Below, one piece after another: positions 42,438 to 49,880 of a DNA stretch of 64,000 bases (its first letter is position 1; each line of letters opens with the position of its first letter). The stretch covers positions 62,001 to 126,000 of the forward strand of contig RIAZ01000013.1 in NCBI GenBank assembly GCA_003762615.1, written 5' to 3'. The stretch comes from Muribaculaceae bacterium Isolate-037 (Harlan) (lineage in GTDB: Bacteria; Bacteroidota; Bacteroidia; Bacteroidales; Muribaculaceae). The position numbers and the translations under genes were made by a program. The notes beneath the pieces were generated by a model. It worked only from the letters and a program-made list of their open reading frames with translations, searched no databases and was not told the DNA's origin.

Positions 42438-43019
42438 TCATCCTATTTTTATTCCGGAGAATCCCATGAATGCCATTGCGAGTATGCCTGCGCATATAAG
42501 CGCGATGGGCACCCCTTTCATGGCGCGTGGGAGCGGCATGAGTTCGAGCTGCTCGCGTATGCCTGCGAAGATCCAGAGGGCGAGGGTGAAGCCGATTGAT
42601 GTGGATATGCCGTAGGTCAGTGCTTCCATGAGGTTATAGCCTTTCTGAATCACGAGGATTGCCACGCCAAGCACGGCGCAGTTGGTGGTGATGAGCGGAA
42701 GGAACACTCCCAATGCCTGATAGAGCGACGGCACTGTCTTCTTCATGACTATCTCGAGAAGCTGCACGAGGAAGGCTATGACGAGGATGAACACTATGGT
42801 CTGAAGGAACTGTAGCCCCAGAGGATTGAGCACGTAGGTCTGAAGCAGCCACGCCACCACGGTGGCTATGGTGATGACAAACGTGACTGCCGCACCCATA
42901 CCGAGCGCAGAGCTTGTCTTCTTGGATACGCCCAGGAATGGACAGATGCCGAGAAACTGCGAGAATACGATATTGTTGATGAATATCGCGGTGATTATTA
43001 TTGAGATGTATGTCAGCAT
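42438..43019 (-). CDS. rnfA: Rnf complex subunit A
   Basis: This 193-aa six-TM subunit belongs to the ion-translocating ferredoxin:NAD+ oxidoreductase. The family's conserved start 'IIITAIFINNIVFSQFLGICPFLGVS' and 'TNCAVLGVAI' are clear; RnfA and RnfE are paralogues with opposite topology. It is the last gene of the operon, 5 bp after rnfE. Confidence 0.95.
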   Translation of the reverse strand: MLTYISIIITAIFINNIVFSQFLGICPFLGVSKKTSSALGMGAAVTFVITIATVVAWLLQTYVLNPLGLQFLQTIVFILVIAFLVQLLEIVMKKTVPSLYQALGVFLPLITTNCAVLGVAILVIQKGYNLMEALTYGISTSIGFTLALWIFAGIREQLELMPLPRAMKGVPIALICAGILAMAFMGFSGIKIG

Positions 43020-43024
43020 GATGG

Positions 43025-43615
43025 TCAGCAGGTTTTACGTATTTTGTTGACGATTGCGATGAGATAGCCCAAAGCGAGGAATGCGCCGGGGGCGAGCACG
43101 AAGAGTAGCATGCCGTAGTCTTCGGGGAAGATGGTGAGTCCGAAGATTTTTCCGGTGCCGAGAATCTCACGGGTGCCTCCGAGCAGGACGAGCGCGAATG
43201 TGAAGCCGATTCCGCATCCCGCGCCATCAAGAAATGAGGCGAAAAGGGAGTTCTTGCTTGCGAATGCCTCGGCACGCCCGAGAAGGATACAGTTCACTAC
43301 AATGAGCGGGATGAATATGCCGAGCGAGGCATTGAGTGCCGGTAGCCAAGCGTTGACGGCAAGCTGCAGAATGGTCACGAATGACGCTATGATCACGATG
43401 AAGGCAGGGATCCTCACTTTGTCGGGCACAAGGGATTTTATCAGCGAGATCACCACGTTGGAGCAGATCAGCACTGCGGCGGTGGCAATCCCCATCATCA
43501 ATCCGTTGTAGGCAGAGGAGGTGGTGCCGAGGGTGGCACACATACCCAGCAGGAGCACGAATACCGGATTCGACGGTATGATGCCGTTATAGAATATATT
43601 CCAATATCTTTTCAT
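43025..43615 (-). CDS. rnfE: Rnf complex subunit E
   Basis: This 196-aa six-TM subunit is paralogous to RnfA. The marks 'NGIIPSNPVFVLLLGMCATL' and 'LIVVNCILLGRAEAFASKN' are diagnostic. It forms the membrane core with RnfA and, in studied homologues, a shared membrane Fe-S site. It lies between rnfG (31 bp) and rnfA. Confidence 0.95.
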   Translation of the reverse strand: MKRYWNIFYNGIIPSNPVFVLLLGMCATLGTTSSAYNGLMMGIATAAVLICSNVVISLIKSLVPDKVRIPAFIVIIASFVTILQLAVNAWLPALNASLGIFIPLIVVNCILLGRAEAFASKNSLFASFLDGAGCGIGFTFALVLLGGTREILGTGKIFGLTIFPEDYGMLLFVLAPGAFLALGYLIAIVNKIRKTC

Positions 43616-43646
43616 ATTTTATATCTTCATTTTATATCTATCACAA

Positions 43647-44243
43647 TCAATTGGATTTATTCTTTTCATAATTGCGGTAAGCTTCGTAGGCGTTGCGCAT
43701 GGTCTCGAGGAATGCGCGTGACGAGATGGTCGCCGCCGTGATTCCATCGATCTCTCCGCCGCTGTCTTTGGTGACGAAGAAGGATGTGGATGCCGGATTC
43801 TTCCCGATCACTGAGCGTGCTCCGGCAGGGTCGCGGAACCATGGCTCCATCTTTGTGCCTAATCCGGGGGTCTCCGCCTGCTGGAGCACGCGGTAGTCTT
43901 TCACGGTGCCGTCAGCCTCGAATCCGCACATTACGGTGATCTCTCCGGCAAATCCGTTCATTGAGCTGCCCTTTACAGCAGCACCGACGAGTTTACCGTC
44001 GTCGTAGGCGGGATAGACTGTGAATGGGACTCCGTTGATTTCAGTCTCCCATTTGTCAGCCTCCGGATTGTTGTCGAAAGCGGGTGCCACTTCCGCTATT
44101 GCCGCCTGTTGCTGTGCGGCTGCCTGAAGCGCGATAGGCTCCTTTGTGATGGAATATACCCAGCCGAGTAGTGCGCCGGATGCTATGGTGATGATTCCGA
44201 GGGAGAGAATCATGTTGGGGAGTGTTGATGCCAGTTTCTTCAT
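43647..44243 (-). CDS. rnfG: Rnf complex subunit G (FMN-binding)
   Basis: This 198-aa protein has one N-terminal TM helix (about 8-30) and a periplasmic FMN-binding domain. The covalent FMN site is the S/T-G-A-T-like 'DGITAATISSRAF', in which the second threonine (in 'ATIS') would carry FMN. The start at 44243 (MKKLASTLPN) overlaps the rnfD stop by 4 bp; a longer upstream frame is only read-through inside rnfD and is rejected. Confidence 0.94.
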   Translation of the reverse strand: MKKLASTLPNMILSLGIITIASGALLGWVYSITKEPIALQAAAQQQAAIAEVAPAFDNNPEADKWETEINGVPFTVYPAYDDGKLVGAAVKGSSMNGFAGEITVMCGFEADGTVKDYRVLQQAETPGLGTKMEPWFRDPAGARSVIGKNPASTSFFVTKDSGGEIDGITAATISSRAFLETMRNAYEAYRNYEKNKSN

Positions 44244-45226
44244 GCCTGTGCCCTCCTTTCCTTTTCTCCGAATATCGTCGGACGGCAATATCTGTTGATG
44301 AGCGGCACGAAGCTGTTCATCAGAAGTATTGCAAACGACATACCCTCCGGATATGCGCCATAGCGGCGTATGATGATAGTGATGAGTCCGATCATGGCTC
44401 CGAATATGAGCTGTCCTTTGTGGGTCATGGGTGAGGTGACGTAATCCGTAGCCATGAATACGGCTCCGAGGAGCAGACCTCCGGCGAAGATGTCGAGGAG
44501 CGGGTTGCCGCCGAATGCCCAAGAGAAGAGGGCGGCTGAGGCTATGACTGCCGTCGGGATATGCCAGGTGATGGTCTTTGTCAGGAGCAGGTAGGCGAGA
44601 CCTATGAGTATGGCTATGCCGCCCACTTCGCCGAGCGAACCGTTGATGTTGCCTGTCGCCATGTCGAGGAGATTGTAGTCGGCGAGGGAGGTGTCGCCGG
44701 CATTGAGGTGGGTGAGCAAGGTCGCGCCCGATGATGCGTCAGCCTGTTGGGAGGCGCCGGTCGTGGCATCGAATCCGGATTCTACACCGGAGGGCCATGT
44801 AGTCATGGCTGCCGGGAAGGAGAGCAGGAGAAAGACGCGCCCCACGAGGGCAGGGTTCCAGATGTTGCATCCGAGTCCGCCGAAACTCATCTTTCCTATA
44901 CCGATGGCGATGATCGCGCCGATCACTACCATCCAGAGCGGTAGAATCGATGGGAGGTTGAAGGCGAGCAGTATGCCGGTGATCAGAGCCGAACCGTTTG
45001 TCAGCGTTGACGGGCGGTGGAGCATATATCTGGTGATCAGCCATTCCGTCAGGAGGCATGCCGTCACGCTGACGAGCGTCACCCAGAGTGCGGGGAGTCC
45101 GAAAGTCCAGATAGCCACGGCGAGAGCCGGCATCATGGCTATTACTACGTTCCACATGCAGCGGTCGATGCTGCCCGAGGAATGGATATGTGGAGAGAGC
45201 GATATGGTCAGTTTGTTCATAATCAT
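44240..45226 (-). CDS. rnfD: Rnf complex subunit D
   Basis: This 328-aa integral membrane flavoprotein subunit has the conserved opening 'TISLSPHIHSSGSIDRCMWN', about nine TM helices and the 'GGLGCNIWNPALVGRVFLLL' segment. The covalent FMN threonine region ('DATTGAS') is near residue 155. The ATG overlaps the rnfC stop by 4 bp; a second ATG two codons later is equally plausible. Confidence 0.95.
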   Translation of the reverse strand: MIMNKLTISLSPHIHSSGSIDRCMWNVVIAMMPALAVAIWTFGLPALWVTLVSVTACLLTEWLITRYMLHRPSTLTNGSALITGILLAFNLPSILPLWMVVIGAIIAIGIGKMSFGGLGCNIWNPALVGRVFLLLSFPAAMTTWPSGVESGFDATTGASQQADASSGATLLTHLNAGDTSLADYNLLDMATGNINGSLGEVGGIAILIGLAYLLLTKTITWHIPTAVIASAALFSWAFGGNPLLDIFAGGLLLGAVFMATDYVTSPMTHKGQLIFGAMIGLITIIIRRYGAYPEGMSFAILLMNSFVPLINRYCRPTIFGEKERRAQA

Positions 45227-46533
45227 TTTTTCTTGCGTAGTTCCTGTTTGCCGAGTTTAATCATGTCGAGGAGTGGACGGTTTGACGGGCATATATATGT
45301 GCAGCTTCCACATTCAAGGCAGTTCATTACCCCACGTTGCGCCATATCATCCCATCTCTTGACGTCGGCCTGAAGCATCAGCAGGTAAGGCTCCAGCCCC
45401 ATCGGGCATACTCCGACGCATCGTGCGCATCTGATGCATGGTCCCTCCGGTTTTCTTAGGGCTTCATCATGAGGAAGGACGACGAGTCCGGACAGACCCT
45501 TTGTGGCGGATGAATCGGTAGCGGATATGGCTCGTCCCATCATCGGACCTCCGGCAATAATCTTGCCCGTGTCGTCGGGGAGCCCTCCGGCGAATGTGAG
45601 TATGTCGTTGAGCGATGTGCCGTTCTTCACAAGGAAATTACCCGGATTTGAGAGTCCGGGTCCGGTGACGGTCACGACTCTATCCGTCAGCGGACGTCGT
45701 AGTCTCACCGCCTGATATACGGCGTATGCCGTCGCCACATTATCGACGATGCATCCCGTGGCTATCGGCAGTCCGCCGGCGGGGACGATGCGCCCCGTGG
45801 TGGCGAATATGAGCTGTTTCTCACCCCCTTGTGGGTATTTCTTTTTGAGAGTCACCACCCTTAGCTGAGGCTTTCCGGCTACGGCGGCTTTCATTGCCTT
45901 TATGGCATCAGGCTTGTTCTCCTCTATGCCGAATATCCCTTTCTCGGCTCCGGCGGCACGCATGAGCAGCAGTGTGCCCTCCACTATCTCTTCGGGATGC
46001 TCCTTCATCAGCGCGTTGTCGCAGGTAAGGCATGGCTCACATTCCGCCCCGTTTATGAGAAGATAATCCACGCTCTTTCCTTCCGGCACGCTGAGCTTCA
46101 CGCGGGTGGGGAATGTGGCACCACCGAGTCCGACCACACCCATATCCCCGATGATCTCTACAATCTCTTTCGGCGAGAGGGCATCGGTCTCCTCCTTAGT
46201 GCGTGGCTCCGGGTAGGAGATGGGATTCTCCTTATCCGGCTCGATCACTATGGAATCCTGCCAGATGCCTTGCGGGGTGCGCGTAGGCTCCAATTTTTTC
46301 ACAATGCCGTTGACCGGAGAATGCACCGGTGCGCTGACAAAGGCTGTAACCTCGACTATGCGATCGCCACAAGCCACGCGGTCGCCCGGTTTTACGGTGG
46401 GGCGTGGAGGCGCTCCGATGCATTGGGCAAGCATCACGCGCAGTTCGCCTGGGAGGGGTAACTCCGTTATTTGACAATCGTTTGTGAGTTTATTTTCGGG
46501 AGGGTGTATCCCTCCTCGTCTGAAAGTCTTCAT
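45223..46533 (-). CDS. rnfC: Rnf complex subunit C (NADH-binding, 2x[4Fe-4S])
   Basis: This 436-aa peripheral subunit oxidises or reduces NAD+. It has the Nqo1-like FMN/NADH fold ('GMVGLGGATFPTRVKLSVPE', 'LLINGAECEPCLTCDNALM'), a SLBB-like segment and two ferredoxin motifs near the C-terminus ('CIRCARCVGVCP' and 'CLECGSCTYICP'). It lies 6 bp after the rnfB frame. Length is typical of compact RnfC proteins without the long C-terminal extension. Confidence 0.95.
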   Translation of the reverse strand: MKTFRRGGIHPPENKLTNDCQITELPLPGELRVMLAQCIGAPPRPTVKPGDRVACGDRIVEVTAFVSAPVHSPVNGIVKKLEPTRTPQGIWQDSIVIEPDKENPISYPEPRTKEETDALSPKEIVEIIGDMGVVGLGGATFPTRVKLSVPEGKSVDYLLINGAECEPCLTCDNALMKEHPEEIVEGTLLLMRAAGAEKGIFGIEENKPDAIKAMKAAVAGKPQLRVVTLKKKYPQGGEKQLIFATTGRIVPAGGLPIATGCIVDNVATAYAVYQAVRLRRPLTDRVVTVTGPGLSNPGNFLVKNGTSLNDILTFAGGLPDDTGKIIAGGPMMGRAISATDSSATKGLSGLVVLPHDEALRKPEGPCIRCARCVGVCPMGLEPYLLMLQADVKRWDDMAQRGVMNCLECGSCTYICPSNRPLLDMIKLGKQELRKKK

Positions 46534-46539
46534 CAGTAA

Positions 46540-47364
46540 TCAAATGTTGGGGGTGATTGGGTGAGTTGATTGTATGGTATGGCGCGGACATGCCTTTATG
46601 CATTCTCCGCACGACGTGCATTTCTCCTGGTCGATGTGGGCAAGGAAAGATGCAATCACGGGAGCCTCATTTGGACAGACCTTGCGGCATTTTGTGCATC
46701 CGATACAGGCGACGCCACATTCCTTCATGGCGATCGGTCCGCGGTCGCGGTTGGCACATGCTACCTAAACGATAGGACGTTCTGCCGACAACGGCGTTAG
46801 CTCGCAGAGGTTGCGCGGGCAAGCCTCGACGCATTTTCCGCATCCGGTGCATTTATCCAGGTCGACGTGGGGCAGCTGTTCTCCTTCGTTTAGCTGCATG
46901 GCTCCGAAGGGACAGGCTTTCACGCAGTCACCACATCCGAGGCATCCGTAGATGCAATCGCTCTCCCCCTGGTAGAGTGAGGCCTCGATTGCACAGGAAC
47001 GCACACCGTCGTAATGGTTTCTCGGGTCGCGGTTCTCGCAAGATGCGCTGCATCTGATGATTGCCACTTTACGTTGAGCGGCGACCGGGGTCAGACCTAC
47101 GATGTCGGCAATCTTTTTCATGCCTTCCGCGTCAACACCCGTGCAGTTTAATCCATCCATGGTGGAGGCAGAGGCACATTCCACGGCAAAGGCGTGGCAT
47201 CCGGAGAAACCACAGCCTCCGCAGTTGGCACCGGGTAGGAGCTCTTCGATCTCTCCGATCTTGGGATCTTCGTAGACGTAAAACTTCTTTGCCGCAATGA
47301 ATAGGAGTATGGCGGCTATTATGCCGATTGCACCCAGTACGATAATTGAAATTCCAATGATCAT
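46540..47364 (-). pseudogene. rnfB: Rnf complex subunit B, interrupted by an in-frame amber codon
   Basis: The full frame spans 275 codons including the final stop. It has an N-terminal TM helix (3-25), a [4Fe-4S] Fes-type domain ('LPGANCGGCGFSGCHAFAVE'), and four ferredoxin Cys clusters. Codon 200 is TAG (46765-46767), exactly where homologues have a Tyr in 'R-V-Y-V-A-C'; the frame then continues unbroken ('VACANRDRGPIAMKECGVAC') to 46540. As written, translation gives a 199-aa protein with two ferredoxin motifs, and perhaps a 62-aa restart at 46728 carrying the last two. Other genes here also end in TAG (metY, for one), so reassignment is unlikely. A true nonsense mutation, read-through or a sequence error remain possible. 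Confidence 0.85.
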
Positions 47365-47388
47365 GATGATTTTTATGAGTGAGTGGAT

Positions 47389-47844
47389 TTATTTTACGTG
47401 TTGGCGTTCCGGTTTGCCCACGATTGTAAAGCAGAACTCATGGGCAATCTTATTGCGTGAGCACCAAAGGATGAAGAAGAAGAGGATCATCACTCCGATG
47501 CCGCTCAGGGCTGCTGCCAGCTGGTTGAGTGTCAGGAGATATACCGCCACCATCACGGCTACAAGGGCGATACATGGCAGGACGGTGGCATACATTATCG
47601 CCTTGCGGTGCATCTGTTCGGTGCCGCGTATCTCGAGGATGTCGCCTTTCCGGAATCCGGAGGCGTGAGGGGTAATGATGGCGATGATGTTAGATTCGGA
47701 TCCGGCGGCGTTGCATAGTTGCGCGGCAGGGCAGTCGCCACATTCCTCAAGGTCGGTTATCCGGACGTTGACGATGTTGCGGACAGGGTCGGTCGACTGT
47801 ACAATTGCGGTGTGTTCCACATAGTCGTATGTTTCTACAGACAT
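47389..47844 (-). CDS. rseC: RseC/MucC-family protein (SoxR-reducing system type)
   Basis: This 151-aa protein has an N-terminal Cys-containing domain ('CGDCPAAQLCNAAG', a C-x2-C-x5-C pattern) and two TM helices (about 82-102 and 108-128). It resembles RseC/MucC, which in gammaproteobacteria works with Rnf to reduce SoxR. In Bacteroidales it commonly heads the rnf operon, as here (24 bp before rnfB). The -7 box lies 31 bp upstream. Confidence 0.88.
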   Translation of the reverse strand: MSVETYDYVEHTAIVQSTDPVRNIVNVRITDLEECGDCPAAQLCNAAGSESNIIAIITPHASGFRKGDILEIRGTEQMHRKAIMYATVLPCIALVAVMVAVYLLTLNQLAAALSGIGVMILFFFILWCSRNKIAHEFCFTIVGKPERQHVK

Positions 47845-47874
47845 AGTTTGATAGGGTATTAAATAGATATGCTA

Positions 47875-47882
47875 CAAAATTA
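47875..47882 (-). promoter_or_regulatory. Predicted -7 box of the rseC-rnf operon
   Basis: It reads TAATTTTG on the minus strand, directly after the T-run of the SDR terminator. It would drive all seven genes from rseC to rnfA. Confidence 0.5.
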
Positions 47883-47888
47883 ATAAAA

Positions 47889-47921
47889 AAAGCGGAAGTC
47901 ATGAAAAAAGACTTCCGCTTT
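47889..47921 (-). terminator. Terminator of the SDR gene
   Basis: AAAGCGGAAGTC (47889-47900) and GACTTCCGCTTT (47910-47921) form a perfect 12-bp stem; on the minus strand a seven-T run follows. It separates the SDR gene from the rnf operon. Confidence 0.85.
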
Positions 47922-47945
47922 GTTTTTGTTATATTCTCGATTCTG

Positions 47946-48737
47946 TTATTTTTTGGGGGCTTGCATTAGGGTTAGGGCGGTGGGGTTATGGCAGGTCATA
48001 CCGCCGTCGACTACTATTGTCTGACCTGTGATGTAGCGGGCATCATCGGATGCAAGGAATGCTATTGTCGCTCCTATATCTTCAGGTTGTCCGAGATAGG
48101 GTAGTGGGGTCTGTGCAGCGAAGATTTCTCTTACGGATTGCGGTAGGTTGTCGGTGGCTGCCTTGGTGAGGATGAGTCCGGGAGCCACGGCATTGCACCG
48201 TATTCCGCGATGACCGTATTGTGTGGCTGTGTATTTCGTCAGGTCAATCACTCCGGCTTTGGCTATGCCGTAGAGTGTGCCGCGCAGGTCTCCGGTAATT
48301 CCACCTATTGACGCCACGTTTACAATTGCAGCCCCTGCGGGCATGTAGGGTAATGCAGCACGGGTTGCGGCGAGTGTGCCTTTGAGATTTATTGTCATTG
48401 CTGACTCGAAATAGTTCAGATCAAGATCTCCAACTGTCGTGTCGAGTCTCAGGTCGGTGCCCCCGACATTATTCACGAGCACATCAATTCTTCCGTATTT
48501 CTTGACGACGTATTCAATTGCCTTTTCGATTGAGCTGATGTCTCGTCCGTCGTAGAATATCCCATCAGCTTTCAGTCCTTCATCGGTTAATTTGGCTACA
48601 GCGTCATTAATTTCCTCTTCTACGTGTGCGGATATTATCACGGTGGCTCCTTCCGATGCCATACGGTGGGCGGCGGCATATCCGATGCCTCTTGTTGCGC
48701 CGGATATGAATGCTATCTTATCGTTGAATCTTTTCAT
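47946..48737 (-). CDS. SDR oxidoreductase, 7-alpha-hydroxysteroid dehydrogenase-like
   Basis: This 263-aa classical short-chain dehydrogenase has the cofactor motif 'ISGATRGIGYAA' (11-22), 'NNVGG', the catalytic Ser in 'NVASIGGITGD', Tyr/Lys in 'TLYGIAKAG', and the C-terminal 'ITGQTIVVDGGMTCHNPT'. Several stretches ('VLVNNVGGTD', 'CNAVAPGLILT', 'ATIAFLASDDARYITGQT') closely resemble what I recall of the Bacteroides fragilis 7-alpha-HSDH, which oxidises the 7-OH of cholate. Without a search this is a leaning, not proof; a generic 3-oxoacyl-ACP-reductase-like enzyme is the alternative. It is monocistronic with its own terminator. Confidence 0.8.
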   Translation of the reverse strand: MKRFNDKIAFISGATRGIGYAAAHRMASEGATVIISAHVEEEINDAVAKLTDEGLKADGIFYDGRDISSIEKAIEYVVKKYGRIDVLVNNVGGTDLRLDTTVGDLDLNYFESAMTINLKGTLAATRAALPYMPAGAAIVNVASIGGITGDLRGTLYGIAKAGVIDLTKYTATQYGHRGIRCNAVAPGLILTKAATDNLPQSVREIFAAQTPLPYLGQPEDIGATIAFLASDDARYITGQTIVVDGGMTCHNPTALTLMQAPKK

Positions 48738-48840
48738 ATTATAAGTGAAATTATTGAAATCGATTATGCACGAGATGATTTGTCATGCTGCGGGGAGTTA
48801 TTATTCATTGAAATATAATATTATGACTTAACCCGATTTT

Positions 48841-48879
48841 AAATGACCTCATCTATCTTATAAAATAAAAATGACCTCA
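48841..48879. repeat. Pair of 11-bp direct repeats
   Basis: AAATGACCTCA occurs at 48841-48851 and 48869-48879, 28 bp apart, in the gap between two divergent genes. It may be a tandem operator; nothing else supports that. Confidence 0.25.
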
Positions 48880-48962
48880 ATTGTTCGGCATAGGAGTGAT
48901 ATTTTTTAAGATTATGCTGTGAAGTTTAGACAATTTCTTATGCAAATTTAATTTGAAAATGC

Positions 48963-48970
48963 TAATTTTG
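48963..48970 (+). promoter_or_regulatory. Predicted -7 box of the acetyltransferase gene
   Basis: TAATTTTG matches TAnnTTTG, 35 bp upstream of the start codon at 49006. Confidence 0.45.
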
Positions 48971-49005
48971 TATCAGTATATTTTTCATATTAAAAATTAT
49001 GTATT

Positions 49006-49626
49006 ATGACAAATGCACTTAAAAACATATCGGAAGAGGGTATTTTCGGGAGGTTGCAGACGGGTTGTTGGCTGTATGGCGGAGCGGGGGACCGACCGGA
49101 GGTGTCTGCCGCTTTGAGGAGGTGCGCGGATGCTTGTTTTGAGATTAATTCGTTGCGACTTTCGGATACGGAGAAGCGTAATGGTCTGTTACGTGGTCTG
49201 TTGGGGTCTGTGGGTGAACGATTTGTGATAAATGACGGCTTCCGGTGTGACTTCGGTTTTAATATCCATATCGGTGAGAATTTTATAGGTAATTTTAATC
49301 TGAGTATCCTTGATGAGGCTAAGGTGACTATCGGTGATAATGTCATGATCGGACCGAATTGCAGTCTGATAACGATAACTCATGCTTTTGATGTGGAGCA
49401 GAGGAATAAGGGCGTGATGAAGGCGTCACCGATAAAAATCGGGGATAATGTCTGGATCGCAGCTAATGTGGTGGTACTTCCGGGTGTAGAGATAGGTGAT
49501 GGTGCCATCATCGGAGCGGGGAGTGTGGTGTCGAAGTCAATCCCTGCTGCGACATTGGCTGTTGGGAATCCGTGTCGTCCGATTCGTGAGATATCGCCCT
49601 CAGACCGTGTTGACGTGATGTGCTAA
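49006..49626 (+). CDS. Sugar O-acetyltransferase (maltose/galactoside type, LbH)
   Basis: This 206-aa protein has an N-terminal helical mac domain (about 7-65) and a left-handed beta-helix of hexapeptide repeats ('IHIGENFIGNFNLSILDEAK', 'VWIAANVVVLPGVEIGDGAI'). The catalytic His is in 'SLITITHAFDVEQRNKG'. It transfers acetyl from acetyl-CoA to a sugar hydroxyl in the cytosol. It is monocistronic, followed at once by repeat copy E. The substrate (maltose, glucose, galactoside or other) is not determined. Confidence 0.92.
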   Translation: MTNALKNISEEGIFGRLQTGCWLYGGAGDRPEVSAALRRCADACFEINSLRLSDTEKRNGLLRGLLGSVGERFVINDGFRCDFGFNIHIGENFIGNFNLSILDEAKVTIGDNVMIGPNCSLITITHAFDVEQRNKGVMKASPIKIGDNVWIAANVVVLPGVEIGDGAIIGAGSVVSKSIPAATLAVGNPCRPIREISPSDRVDVMC

Positions 49627-49627
49627 A

Positions 49628-49794
49628 TGGTTTAAGGTTTAATGTTTATGGTTTATGGTTTAATGTTTATGGTTTATGATCATTAAATTTTGTATAATGA
49701 AAAGATTCGTGGATTTTCGTGAATCTTAAACCTTAAACTATAAACTATAAACCATAAACTATAAACCACTAAAGTGCAGCTTGCGAAACTTCAA
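49628..49794 (-). repeat. Dispersed heptad element, copy E
   Basis: In minus orientation it runs from a decayed end hairpin (TGAAGTTTCGCAAGCTGC..., 49794 side) through six GTTTAWR heptads to the invariant core, then extra inverse heptads down to 49628. The larger number of heptads on both sides shows that copies differ mainly in unit number. Confidence 0.85.
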
Positions 49795-49833
49795 TGATGA
49801 GATTATTTTAGACAACTTCAAAGATTATTTGGT

Positions 49834-49841
49834 TATCTTTG
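49834..49841 (+). promoter_or_regulatory. Predicted -7 box of the GH97 gene
   Basis: TATCTTTG matches TAnnTTTG, 39 bp upstream of the ATG. A second match, TAAATTTG, lies at 49854-49861. A half-site GACAACTTCA of the palindrome family is at 49811-49820. Confidence 0.4.
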
Positions 49842-49880
49842 GAATAATTTTACTAAATTTGTAGGAAATTTGTACTAATC

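Noticed and set aside
43647..44522. 291-residue version of RnfG
   Set aside because: The first 93 codons overlap rnfD in another frame and are Arg/His-rich; the real start is at 44243 with a 4-bp overlap.
46765..46767. Genetic-code change (TAG read as an amino acid) to explain rnfB
   Set aside because: Other genes in the window, such as metY, end naturally at TAG, and no other gene has an internal TAG that would need decoding.
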